Shown: positions 1 to 6,959, counted from the first letter of the stretch. The stretch is DNA of 31,121 nucleotides from an uncultured Psychrobacillus sp. (GCA_934234185.1 CAKQHO010000029.1:1-31121); one strand, 5' to 3'. The notes: generated from the sequence alone by a model not told the origin. A program made the numbers and translations.

Positions 1-75
1 CTGGACTGAGCGCAGCGAGGGAAGCGGCTGAAGCCGTGCCCGCGGAAAGCGTCCGTTCGTAGTGGAAATCAACTC
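1..75. repeat. Edge of GC-rich intergenic repeat
   Basis: This stretch is far more GC-rich than the flanking AT-rich DNA and has no reading frame in keeping with its neighbours. It contains a short stem, CGGCT-GA-AGCCG, near 26-37, followed by CCCGCGGAAAGCGTCCG. From memory, very similar GC-rich blocks recur between genes in many Bacillales genomes, but only one partial copy is in view and it runs off the left edge. Its role is unknown. Confidence 0.45.
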
Positions 76-96
76 TTTTCGCGTTACTTCTATTTT

Positions 97-150
97 AAAA
101 GAAAAAAGACTGTAGGCAAACTCCAAAATTTCTGGAGTTTGTCTACAGTC
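97..150 (-). terminator. Strong hairpin, probably a minus-strand terminator
   Basis: An 18-bp stem (108-125 with 133-150, one G-U pair) closes a 7-nt loop. The A-rich run at 97-107 on its left becomes a U-run after the hairpin when read on the minus strand, so it looks like a terminator in that direction. No minus-strand gene is visible to its right, so it may instead be part of a bidirectional terminator or a repeat with the adjacent hairpin. Confidence 0.5.
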
Positions 151-151
151 T

Positions 152-194
152 GAGCAGATGACTTTCTTAGTCATCTGCTTTATTTTATTTTAAC
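152..194 (+). terminator. Rho-independent terminator of the gene left of the window
   Basis: An 11-bp perfect stem (153-163 with 169-179, core GCAGATGACT / AGTCATCTGC) has a 5-nt loop and is followed by a T-rich tract. It would end a plus-strand transcript entering from the left and insulate der. It lies directly after the hairpin at 108-150. Confidence 0.75.
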
Positions 195-309
195 GTTTTT
201 TAAAGGTATAGAAAAATATCATAATAATCCATGGAATACTACTTTTGTTTAAAAATAGCTTTTTAACTAGGTGAATGAAGATGCTTGTCCTCTAAAATAC
301 ACGTTACAA

Positions 310-338
310 TACATTTGTTTGCCTCTATGATGTATAAT
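310..338 (+). promoter_or_regulatory. Possible SigA promoter of der
   Basis: A consensus -10 box TATAAT at 333-338 lies about 35 nt before the der start. The best-spaced -35 candidate is TACATT at 310-315 (17-bp spacer), which is poor, so only the -10 is well supported. Confidence 0.45.
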
Positions 339-373
339 ACTGTTTAGATGAAGTTTGGAAGGATGAAATTAGA

Positions 374-1684
374 ATGACAAAACCAGTAGTAGCAATCGTC
401 GGTAGGCCGAATGTCGGCAAATCGACTATCTTTAATCGTATAGTAGGAGAACGTGTATCAATCGTGGAAGATATTCCAGGTGTAACACGTGACCGAATTT
501 ATAGCTCGGCGGATTGGCTAACACATGAATTTAATATTATTGATACAGGCGGTATTGAACTAAGTGATGAACCATTCCTAGAACAGATCAAGCAACAGGC
601 AGAAATCGCAATGGACGAAGCTGATGTGATCATCTTCTTAACAAACGGTAGAGAAGGCGTGACTGATGCTGATGAATATGTAGCAAAGATTTTATACAAA
701 ACTAAAAAGCCAATTGTATTAGCGGTCAATAAAATCGATAACCCAGATATGAAGGAAATGATTTATGACTTCTATTCATTAGGACTTGGAGAGCCTTTCC
801 CTATCTCAGGTTCACATGGACTAGGCTTAGGGGATCTATTAGACGAAGTTGCAAAAAATTTCCCGGATCAAGATGAAACAGAGTATGGGGAAGATGTGAT
901 CAAGTTTTCTTTGATAGGGCGCCCGAATGTAGGGAAGTCTTCCCTAATCAATGCTTTCTTGGGACATGAGCGAGTAATCGTTAGTGACATAGCAGGAACA
1001 ACGCGAGATGCGATTGATACGGAATATACTTTTGATGAGCAAGAATACGTAATGATTGATACAGCAGGAATGCGTAAAAAAGGAAAAGTGTATGAAACCA
1101 CTGAAAAATACAGTGTACTTCGTGCCCTTAAAGCAATTGAACGCTCCGATGTCGTCTTAGTCGTATTAAACGCAGAAGAAGGAATTCAAGAGCAGGATAA
1201 GAAAATTGCTGGGTACGCACATGAAGCTGGTAAAGGCGTAATCATCGTGATGAACAAATGGGATGCCATTGAAAAGAACGACAAAACGATGAACGAAATG
1301 ACAAAATCAATTCGAGAGCACTTCCAATTCTTAGATTATGCGCCGATTGTTTTTGTATCTGCTAAAACGAAGCAGCGTGTGAATACTTTATTCCCAGTGA
1401 TCAATCAAGTAAGTGAAAACCATGCGATGCGTGTGCAGTCTGCTATCTTGAATGAGGTTGTAGAGGATGCAGTTGCTAGAAATCCGGCTCCTACAGACAA
1501 AGGGAAACGATTACGTATCTACTATGCGACACAGGTTGCGATTAAGCCACCTACATTTGTTGTATTTGTAAATGAACCAGAGCTTATGCATTTCTCCTAT
1601 GAACGCTTTTTAGAAAATAGAATTCGTGAATCCTTTGACTTTGAAGGGACACCAATAAAAATTATTACTCGTGCAAGAACATAA
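374..1684 (+). CDS. der: Ribosome-assembly GTPase Der (EngA), two GTPase domains
   Basis: Der is an essential GTPase that binds the 50S subunit during its late assembly. The 436-residue protein shows the diagnostic tandem GTPase architecture. Domain 1 has P-loop GRPNVGKST at 10-18, DTGG at 57-60 and NKID at 119-122. Domain 2 has GRPNVGKSS at 182-190, DTAG at 229-232 and NKWD at 294-297. A C-terminal KH-like domain follows (about 350-436). The length matches the family. The ATG start is preceded by GGAAGGA at 358-364. It is followed by gpsA after 77 nt with no clear terminator between, so the two are probably co-transcribed, as in B. subtilis. Confidence 0.98.
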   Translation: MTKPVVAIVGRPNVGKSTIFNRIVGERVSIVEDIPGVTRDRIYSSADWLTHEFNIIDTGGIELSDEPFLEQIKQQAEIAMDEADVIIFLTNGREGVTDADEYVAKILYKTKKPIVLAVNKIDNPDMKEMIYDFYSLGLGEPFPISGSHGLGLGDLLDEVAKNFPDQDETEYGEDVIKFSLIGRPNVGKSSLINAFLGHERVIVSDIAGTTRDAIDTEYTFDEQEYVMIDTAGMRKKGKVYETTEKYSVLRALKAIERSDVVLVVLNAEEGIQEQDKKIAGYAHEAGKGVIIVMNKWDAIEKNDKTMNEMTKSIREHFQFLDYAPIVFVSAKTKQRVNTLFPVINQVSENHAMRVQSAILNEVVEDAVARNPAPTDKGKRLRIYYATQVAIKPPTFVVFVNEPELMHFSYERFLENRIRESFDFEGTPIKIITRART

Positions 1685-1761
1685 GGCAATAGGTTACCCA
1701 TCACCTAGGTAAAGGCCTAACGAAAAAATAAAAGAGCCAATGATAAAGGGGCGACATACGA

Positions 1762-2781
1762 ATGGAGAATGTAACAGTACTTGGAGCAGGTAGCTGGGGA
1801 ACGGCTCTTGCGATGGTGCTTGCTAACAATAACCATGATTGTCTTCTTTGGTCACATAGAGAAGATCAGGCAAAAGAAATAAATGAATATGGTACGAATA
1901 AAAAATATTTACCTGAAACGAAGCTCCCTAAAAATTTGAAGGCAACGAGTAGTTTTCAACAGGCGATCAACCATGCATCTACTATTGTTATTGCCGTTCC
2001 GACAAAAGCTATTCGAGAGGTTTGTCAGGACATTACCAAGGTAGCGGAAGATAAAAAGCTTTTCATTCATGTGTCTAAGGGGATTGAACCAGATACCTTG
2101 AAACGTATTACCGAAATGATACAAGAGGAAATTCCCGAACATTTAGTAGAAGCCGTTGTCGTGCTCTCTGGCCCGAGTCATGCCGAGGAGGTTGTCTTGG
2201 AGCATCCTACAACAGTTACTGCTGCAAGCGTGGATATGAAGGCTGCTGAGAAGGTACAGGATCTCTTTATGAATAAATCCTTCCGAGTTTACACCAATGG
2301 AGATGTAATTGGTGTGGAAATTGGCGCAGCACTGAAAAATGTGATTGCCTTAGCAGCTGGAATCGTCGACGGCCTTGGATACGGAGATAATGCGAAGGCG
2401 GCTTTAATAACAAGAGGATTGGCTGAAATCTCTAGACTTGGAATTAGTCTTGGAGCAGAGCCCTATACCTTCGCAGGTTTAACTGGAATGGGTGATTTGA
2501 TCGCTACCTGTACAAGCGTCCATTCTAGAAACTGGAGAGCGGGTAACATGCTAGGTAAAGGTGCTAGCTTAGATGAAGTGCTAGAAGAGGTAGGGATGAT
2601 TGTAGAAGGTGTCCGTACCACAAAGGCTGCTTATCAGTTAGCTCTGAAGCAAGAGGTGGATATGCCGATTACCCAGGCATTGTATGCGGTTTTATTTGAA
2701 CAGGTCGACCCGAAGGAAGCGGTGGACAGTTTAATGCATAGAACGAAGAAAAATGAGCTTGAGGATTATAAAACTTTTTAA
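1762..2781 (+). CDS. gpsA: NAD(P)-dependent glycerol-3-phosphate dehydrogenase GpsA
   Basis: GpsA reduces dihydroxyacetone phosphate to sn-glycerol 3-phosphate, the backbone precursor of membrane phospholipids. The 339-residue protein begins with a Rossmann dinucleotide-binding motif GAGSWG at 8-13. It has the catalytic lysine in ALKNV (K192), the GYGDNAKAAL segment and the conserved GMGDLIATC region. Its length is typical. The ATG start has an AAAGGGG ribosome site about ten bases upstream. The gene is followed by a strong terminator at 2791-2825, which ends the der-gpsA unit. Confidence 0.98.
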   Translation: MENVTVLGAGSWGTALAMVLANNNHDCLLWSHREDQAKEINEYGTNKKYLPETKLPKNLKATSSFQQAINHASTIVIAVPTKAIREVCQDITKVAEDKKLFIHVSKGIEPDTLKRITEMIQEEIPEHLVEAVVVLSGPSHAEEVVLEHPTTVTAASVDMKAAEKVQDLFMNKSFRVYTNGDVIGVEIGAALKNVIALAAGIVDGLGYGDNAKAALITRGLAEISRLGISLGAEPYTFAGLTGMGDLIATCTSVHSRNWRAGNMLGKGASLDEVLEEVGMIVEGVRTTKAAYQLALKQEVDMPITQALYAVLFEQVDPKEAVDSLMHRTKKNELEDYKTF

Positions 2782-2790
2782 AATTGTCAT

Positions 2791-2825
2791 AAAAAAGAGT
2801 TGTAGGTAAAAAGCAACTCTTTTTT
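2791..2825 (+). terminator. Terminator after gpsA
   Basis: A perfect 12-bp stem (2791-2802 with 2814-2825, core GAGTTG / CAACTC) with an 11-nt loop has A-runs and T-runs on its two sides. The symmetric A/T flanks could let it work in both directions. Confidence 0.85.
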
Positions 2826-2827
2826 CA

Positions 2828-2840
2828 TGTGGTATAATGC
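2828..2840 (+). promoter_or_regulatory. Extended -10 promoter for yphE-yphF
   Basis: TGG followed by TATAAT (TG at 2830-2831, -10 at 2833-2838) is a textbook extended -10 element. Its -35 position would fall inside the gpsA terminator stem, which is compatible with an extended -10 promoter that needs no -35. Transcription would begin near 2845, downstream of the ATG at 2837, which argues against using that ATG. Confidence 0.6.
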
Positions 2841-2863
2841 AAAAAAGAAAGGTTGGGATACTG

Positions 2864-3070
2864 TTGCTGTTAATCTCTTCAATGGACAAAATGTGGATCT
2901 CCTTTGGTTCAATGGGAAGTATGTTCTTGGCCATGCTATTCATGTTTTTTGTGAAAACGAAATTACAAAATAGAGTGCTAAAGTTTATATTTGGTCTCGT
3001 GGCATACATACTGCTATTTATAGGTTTTATTACGATGGTATATATCATCTTTAATCCTACGAAGGCTTAG
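2864..3070 (+). CDS. yphE: Small membrane protein, YphE / DUF2768 family
   Basis: This is a short hydrophobic protein of unknown function. From the proposed TTG start it has 68 residues and two predicted membrane segments (about 12-28 and 38-60), with a basic stretch between them. The KMWISFGSMGSMFLAM segment and the position between gpsA and a yphF-like lipoprotein match YphE (DUF2768) as remembered. An in-frame ATG at 2837 is open but overlaps a consensus -10 box and has no ribosome site. TTG 2864 follows AAAGG at 2848-2852 and gives the family length. ATG 2882 is a further alternative. Confidence 0.7.
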   Translation: MLLISSMDKMWISFGSMGSMFLAMLFMFFVKTKLQNRVLKFIFGLVAYILLFIGFITMVYIIFNPTKA

Positions 3071-3083
3071 TTAGGAGATATCA

Positions 3084-3791
3084 ATGAGAAAAATACATTT
3101 CTTTGTCTTATTTTTAGTCATTACACTGTTAAGCGGATGTGCCTACAAGGGTGGATATGAGCCTGAAAACCTTCTACCTTATGAAGATCAGTTAAATGCA
3201 GTTCAAGATGCTGTAGATAGCTTTCAAGAGGCTTCTGGGGGCTTGCTACCCATTAAAACTCGAGATATGGACACAGATCAATATATTAAATATCCAATAG
3301 ACTTTAAAAAACTAGTTCCTACTTATATGGGGAAAAATCCAGCAAACTCCTATGAATCAGGAGGCATTTATCAATATGTCCTAATGGATGTGGAAGAAAA
3401 CCCTACTGTGAAGCTAGTAGACTTGCGCTTAGCAGATACACTTCGTGATTTAAATTCTCGTATTACTATTAATAAATTTGGACCTATTGCAGAAGAAATA
3501 GCAGAAGGTGTCTATCGATTAGATTATAAAAAGATGGGCTATAAAACAGAGCCTTCCGTTCAAAGTCCTTATTCTGATGTCCAGCTTCCTTTAGTTGCTT
3601 CAGGACAAGGGAAAGTTTATGTCGACTACTCGATTGAACTGAATCGCTTGCTGCAGGAAACAGAGGCAGAGATTAAACCAGGAGATGATATTCGGTTCCT
3701 TCTCACAGATAATTTTGCCATTGTCCCTGCTTATTCTCTTCCATATACAGTAGATCAAAACAATGAACCAGTGTTTATGCTGAATAAGTAA
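3084..3791 (+). CDS. yphF: YphF-like lipoprotein of unknown function
   Basis: The 235-residue protein has a lipoprotein signal peptide: basic MRK, a hydrophobic core (residues 5-16) and a lipobox LLSGC with the lipidated cysteine at C19. It should be anchored on the outer face of the membrane. The rest is soluble and slightly acidic, with no catalytic motif I recognise. The ATG start has a clear TTAGGAGAT ribosome site, and the gene lies 13 nt after yphE, so the two are one operon. The identity with YphF rests on position (between yphE and spoIVA), size and lipoprotein character. The function is unknown. Confidence 0.8.
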   Translation: MRKIHFFVLFLVITLLSGCAYKGGYEPENLLPYEDQLNAVQDAVDSFQEASGGLLPIKTRDMDTDQYIKYPIDFKKLVPTYMGKNPANSYESGGIYQYVLMDVEENPTVKLVDLRLADTLRDLNSRITINKFGPIAEEIAEGVYRLDYKKMGYKTEPSVQSPYSDVQLPLVASGQGKVYVDYSIELNRLLQETEAEIKPGDDIRFLLTDNFAIVPAYSLPYTVDQNNEPVFMLNK

Positions 3792-3795
3792 TAAG

Positions 3796-3834
3796 AAAAC
3801 GTTTGATGCTCCGTGCATGAAACGTTTTTTTTTT
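3796..3834 (+). terminator. Terminator after yphF
   Basis: The stem AAAACGTTT / AAACGTTTT (3796-3804 with 3820-3828) contains an inner ATGC / GCAT stem separated by a G-G mismatch, and is followed by a T-run to 3834. The inner GCAT arm and T-run also lie where the -35 and spacer of the spoIVA promoter would be. Confidence 0.8.
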
Positions 3835-3843
3835 GCATATATT
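3815..3843 (+). promoter_or_regulatory. Putative SigE promoter of spoIVA
   Basis: CATATATT at 3836-3843 resembles the SigE -10 consensus (CATACA-T). Fourteen bases upstream, GCATGAA at 3815-3821 matches the first half of the SigE -35 consensus. spoIVA is a known SigE (mother-cell) gene in B. subtilis. The elements overlap the yphF terminator. The start would be near 3849-3852, just ahead of the ribosome site. Confidence 0.5.
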
Positions 3844-3868
3844 GAAATGCGAAGAAAGGAGAGTACCC

Positions 3869-5347
3869 ATGTCGAGTAAACTGTATGAACAAATAGCGGA
3901 AAGAACAAATGGTGATGTGTATATTGGTGTTGTAGGTCCGGTGAGGGTTGGTAAATCTACATTTGTAAAAAAAGTAATGGAACTAGTTGTGATTCCAAAC
4001 ATTCTAGAGGAGTCAGAAAGAATTCGAGCACAAGATGAACTCCCGCAAAGTTCCCCAGGTAATGTGATTATGACGGCTGAGCCAAAGTTTGTGCCAGCAC
4101 ATGGCACGAATGTTTACCTTGGAGAGGATCAATTACGGCTTCAAATCCGATTAGTAGATTGTGTTGGCTACATGATTGATGGGATTAAAACTCATTCTGG
4201 AGATGAAGGGCAAAAGCTAGTTCATACTCCATGGCATAATGAAGCAATTCCATTTGAGGAAGCTGCAAGAATTGGTACAGATAAAGTAATACGCGATCAT
4301 TCTACTATTGGTATTGTAGTGACAACCGATGGAAGCGTAAATAACATCCCAAGACATGCAGCAGAATCTGCTGAACAAGAAATCATTGGGAAGTTAAAGG
4401 AAATAGGAAAGCCATTTGTGATCGTGTTAAATTGTAAATCACCAGGAAACTTGGAAACACTGCAGTTGAGTGATGAACTACAAAGAATGCATGAGGTGCC
4501 GGTAATTCCTGTAGCTGTTGATAGAATGACAGGGGAGGAAATTCAATACATACTCCAACAAGCGCTCTTTGAATTCCCTATCACTGATATCGAATTAATG
4601 AAGCCTGATTGGACGGATGTATTAGAGGAAGATCATTATGTAAACAATCAAATTACTACCTCCTTACATGAATGGCTGCAAATTGTATCAAAAATGCGTG
4701 ATGTTAAGGAGCTTGCAGCGAAATTTAAAGAAGTTCCCTTCATCCAGTCCTCGGAGGTAGTAGAAGCCGATCCAGGAAGAGGCTCTGCGACCATCCAGAT
4801 TGATTTAAAGCCAGAAGTTTTCCAAGAGGTTTGTGATGAATGGCTAGAAGAACCAATTAAAACTAAAAAAGATTGGCTATTATTCGTCAAAGATGCTTCA
4901 ACTGCTCGTAAAGCATATGACAAATTCGCAGATGCGCTAGAAAGCGCAAAAACAACTGGTTATGGTGTTTCTTTACCAACCCTTCAAGACTTCCAGCCTT
5001 CTGCACCTGAAATTATCAAGCAAAACAATTTTTACGGAGTGAGCTTAAAAGCAAAAGCTACCTCTCTCCACATTATTCGAGTAGATATGGAGGCAGAATT
5101 TGCCCCGCTTCTCGGCTCTGAGTTCCATAGCCAGCAACTGCTCAAAGACTTAAAGCATGGCTTCCTGCATGACAGAGATGCATTGTGGGAAACACAAGTA
5201 TTCGGTACCTCTTTAGTGGAAGTAATGAAGGAAAGTATTCGATACAAAACTGAGAGTGTTACAGCGGTAGCGAAGAAAAGAATGCGTCAAACTATCGAGC
5301 GCATGGTAAACGAAGGCGATCGTGGCATGGTTACCTTTATCATTTAA
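3869..5347 (+). CDS. spoIVA: Stage IV sporulation protein A, spore coat-base ATPase
   Basis: SpoIVA is a mother-cell ATPase that polymerises on the forespore surface to form the base layer of the spore coat, and is also needed for cortex formation. From the ATG at 3869 the protein has 492 residues, the length I recall for B. subtilis SpoIVA. It carries an N-terminal Walker A motif GPVRVGKST at 23-31 in a TRAFAC-like GTPase fold that uses ATP, followed by long middle and C-terminal domains. The C-terminus, which localises the protein, is conserved in character (RGMVTFII). A strong ribosome site GAAAGGAGAG at 3854-3863 sets this start. An open extension back to 3833 lies within the promoter. 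The gene shows that the organism makes endospores. Confidence 0.97.
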   Translation: MSSKLYEQIAERTNGDVYIGVVGPVRVGKSTFVKKVMELVVIPNILEESERIRAQDELPQSSPGNVIMTAEPKFVPAHGTNVYLGEDQLRLQIRLVDCVGYMIDGIKTHSGDEGQKLVHTPWHNEAIPFEEAARIGTDKVIRDHSTIGIVVTTDGSVNNIPRHAAESAEQEIIGKLKEIGKPFVIVLNCKSPGNLETLQLSDELQRMHEVPVIPVAVDRMTGEEIQYILQQALFEFPITDIELMKPDWTDVLEEDHYVNNQITTSLHEWLQIVSKMRDVKELAAKFKEVPFIQSSEVVEADPGRGSATIQIDLKPEVFQEVCDEWLEEPIKTKKDWLLFVKDASTARKAYDKFADALESAKTTGYGVSLPTLQDFQPSAPEIIKQNNFYGVSLKAKATSLHIIRVDMEAEFAPLLGSEFHSQQLLKDLKHGFLHDRDALWETQVFGTSLVEVMKESIRYKTESVTAVAKKRMRQTIERMVNEGDRGMVTFII

Positions 5348-5353
5348 TACTTA

Positions 5354-5386
5354 GGACTTTTCACAAACAGGTGAAAAGTCCTTTTT
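5354..5386 (+). terminator. Terminator after spoIVA
   Basis: A perfect 11-bp stem (GGACTTTTCAC 5354-5364 with GTGAAAAGTCC 5371-5381) has a 6-nt loop followed by TTTTT. Confidence 0.9.
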
Positions 5387-5396
5387 GTTTTTTCGG

Positions 5397-5423
5397 AATA
5401 AAATAAGAGTCTCTTATTTTATT
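5397..5423. repeat. 27-bp AT-rich perfect palindrome
   Basis: Two 13-bp arms (5397-5409 and 5411-5423, inner ends AAGAG / CTCTT) are separated by one base. The single-base centre is too tight for an RNA hairpin without opening pairs, so a protein-binding operator or simple AT-rich symmetry is more likely. It lies just after the spoIVA terminator. Confidence 0.6.
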
Positions 5424-5784
5424 ATTGTTACTTTTATAAAAAGAAAAGTATTATAAGGGATTTGGTTATCCTGCTCGGTACCAATTACATTGTTATAGGT
5501 AGAAAAAAATTATCCTTCCGAACGTTATATTAAAAAAAATGTGACTAAAAAAGTAACATTCCTAAGTTATCAAGATACGATCAAAGAAAAAGGAAAATTC
5601 ACTTGTTTTTGTTCCTAAATACTTTCCAAAATAGATTTCTTTTTGCTAGATAAAACCTTTGGTTATCCCAGTTACAGAGCTAACAAGAGACCTTCGTACT
5701 CTGTTTACATACATACCTAACATACAGCATGTGTGATAAAAGTCCCGATAATGTCTGTTTTTCCGTTATTTTTTAGGAAACTTG

Positions 5785-5810
5785 CGCAAACACATGTAAT
5801 TAGTGTTGCG
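5785..5810. promoter_or_regulatory. Dyad upstream of the hbs promoter
   Basis: CGCAA-A-CAC at 5785-5793 pairs with GTGTTGCG at 5803-5810 (8 bp, one bulged A, 9-nt loop). It ends about 15 bp before an extended -10 box, so it could be an operator or, if transcription starts further upstream, a leader hairpin. Confidence 0.35.
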
Positions 5811-5832
5811 AAGGGATTTCCGTTGTGATACT
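5806..5832 (+). promoter_or_regulatory. Possible SigA promoter of hbs
   Basis: TGTGATACT at 5824-5832 is an extended -10 element. TTGCGA at 5806-5811 is a reasonable -35, but the 15-bp spacer is short. It would give a leader of about 40 nt before the ATG. Confidence 0.4.
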
Positions 5833-5878
5833 CTTTTTACAGGTCAAAGCTATCTTCCTTTGAGAGGAGGTGAATGGG

Positions 5879-6151
5879 ATGAACAAAACAGAATTAGTGA
5901 ACTCTGTAGCGGAAGCTGCTGAATTATCTAAAAAAGATGCTTCTAAAGCAGTTGATGCTGTATTCGAAGCAATCCAATCTGCTCTTGCAGGTGGAGAAAA
6001 AGTTCAATTAATCGGTTTCGGAAACTTCGAAGTACGTGAACGTGCTGCACGTAAAGGACGCAACCCACAAACAGGTAAGGAAATCGACATCGCTGCTAGC
6101 AAGGTGCCTGCTTTTAAACCAGGTAAAGCTCTTAAAGACGCAGTTAAATAA
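5879..6151 (+). CDS. hbs: DNA-binding protein HU (HBsu)
   Basis: HU is the abundant dimeric, histone-like protein that bends and compacts nucleoid DNA and is essential in B. subtilis. The 90-residue protein has the family layout: an N-terminal helical dimerisation region starting MNKTEL, the core IGFGNFEVRERAARKGRNP, and the DNA-gripping beta arm with the conserved RNPQTG (about 61-66). It ends in VPAFKPGKALKDAVK. A near-perfect ribosome site AGGAGGTGA at 5865-5873 sets the start at ATG 5879 rather than the in-frame GTG at 5870, which lies inside the ribosome site. It is transcribed alone and followed by a strong terminator. Confidence 0.98.
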   Translation: MNKTELVNSVAEAAELSKKDASKAVDAVFEAIQSALAGGEKVQLIGFGNFEVRERAARKGRNPQTGKEIDIAASKVPAFKPGKALKDAVK

Positions 6152-6165
6152 TTGATGTTGTACAT

Positions 6166-6208
6166 AGAACGGTTACTGTGAAATATATTTCACGGTAGCC
6201 GTTCTTTT
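6166..6208 (+). terminator. Terminator after hbs
   Basis: A long 18-bp stem with two U-G pairs (6166-6183 with 6188-6205) closes a 4-nt TATA loop and ends in TTTT. Confidence 0.88.
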
Positions 6209-6271
6209 CATTTCCATATATAATATTATTTTGTGGTCTAGTAAAAGACAAAGTTATTTCTAATATTGCTG

Positions 6272-6293
6272 TCGTATGCTAAGATACATACGA
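6272..6293 (+). promoter_or_regulatory. Extended -10 promoter of folE inside a dyad
   Basis: TGC then TAAGAT (TG at 6277-6278, -10 at 6280-6285) is an extended -10 element. It is embedded in an inverted repeat TCGTATG (6272-6278) / CATACGA (6287-6293). Transcription would start near 6292, so the dyad is better read as an operator over the promoter than as an RNA hairpin. The -35 region is weak. Confidence 0.5.
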
Positions 6294-6319
6294 TATCAGT
6301 TAGTTCAGGAGGTCAGCAG

Positions 6320-6889
6320 ATGACGAATGTCGATCTGAAAAAAATAGAAGAAGCAGTAACGATGATTTTAGAGGCAGTGGGAGAAAACCCAGAAAGAGAA
6401 GGGTTGTTAGATACTCCTAAGCGTGTTTCTAAAATGTATGCGGAAATGTTTGAGGGTCTACACCAGGATCCGAAGGAACATTTTAAAACAGTTTTCCATG
6501 AAGGTCATGAAGAATTAGTACTAGTTAAGGATATTCCATTTTTCTCAATGTGTGAGCATCATCTGGTACCATTTTACGGAAAAGCACATGTTGCATACAT
6601 ACCAAGAGATGGAGTAGTGACTGGTTTAAGTAAATTAGCAAGGGCGGTAGAGGTTACATCTAGAAGACCGCAGCTACAGGAAAGAATTACCTCTACGATT
6701 GCGGACGATTTAATGGACATGCTAAACCCATACGGTGTGTACGTTGTTATCGAAGCAGAGCATATGTGTATGACCATGCGAGGCATTAAAAAGCCTGGTG
6801 CTAAAACGGTTACAGCTGTTGCAAGAGGGATATTCGAAGAAGATGATAATAAGCGTTCGGAAATACTTTCCTTCATCCAAATGAACTAA
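6320..6889 (+). CDS. folE: GTP cyclohydrolase I, FolE (MtrA)
   Basis: FolE converts GTP to dihydroneopterin triphosphate and formate, the first step of tetrahydrofolate synthesis. The 189-residue protein contains the zinc site MCEHHLVPF (C78, H81) and the third zinc ligand in HMCM (C150), the GDGVVTGLSKLAR substrate segment and the C-terminal MRGIKKPGA. The start is ATG 6320, with AGGAGGT at 6307-6313. The frame is open back to 6266 but that part covers the promoter. In B. subtilis the gene is mtrA, paired with the TRAP gene mtrB as here. Confidence 0.97.
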   Translation: MTNVDLKKIEEAVTMILEAVGENPEREGLLDTPKRVSKMYAEMFEGLHQDPKEHFKTVFHEGHEELVLVKDIPFFSMCEHHLVPFYGKAHVAYIPRDGVVTGLSKLARAVEVTSRRPQLQERITSTIADDLMDMLNPYGVYVVIEAEHMCMTMRGIKKPGAKTVTAVARGIFEEDDNKRSEILSFIQMN

Positions 6890-6901
6890 CACTTTTGGAT
6901 G
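6874..6901. promoter_or_regulatory. Inverted repeat at the folE 3' end
   Basis: CATCCAAA (6874-6881, in the last folE codons) pairs with TTTGGATG (6894-6901) across a 12-nt loop. No T-run follows, so it is not a good terminator. Its right arm contains the -35 box proposed for mtrB. Confidence 0.4.
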
Positions 6902-6924
6902 ATTAGTTTAGATTGTGGTATGAT
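6895..6924 (+). promoter_or_regulatory. SigA promoter of mtrB
   Basis: TTGGAT (6895-6900), an 18-bp spacer and an extended -10, TGG-TATGAT (-10 at 6919-6924), make a plausible promoter. It begins just after the folE stop codon, giving mtrB and the genes behind it a start independent of folE. Confidence 0.55.
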
Positions 6925-6959
6925 TAGAGAAGTATGTCGAATAAAGGAGAAGGACCAAT

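Larger units (their letters stand above)
5424..5861. other. Long geneless leader upstream of hbs
   Basis: About 440 nt with no convincing reading frame on either strand. It holds T-rich and A-rich tracts, several CATAC repeats around 5709-5727, and a dyad at 5785-5810. In B. subtilis hbs has a long upstream region with more than one promoter, so this stretch may be a promoter region and untranslated leader. I see no riboswitch or tRNA fold. Confidence 0.5.

Noticed and set aside
6266..6319. Longer N-terminus for FolE
   Set aside because: The extra 18 codons cover the extended -10 and dyad, and the strong AGGAGGT site points to ATG 6320.
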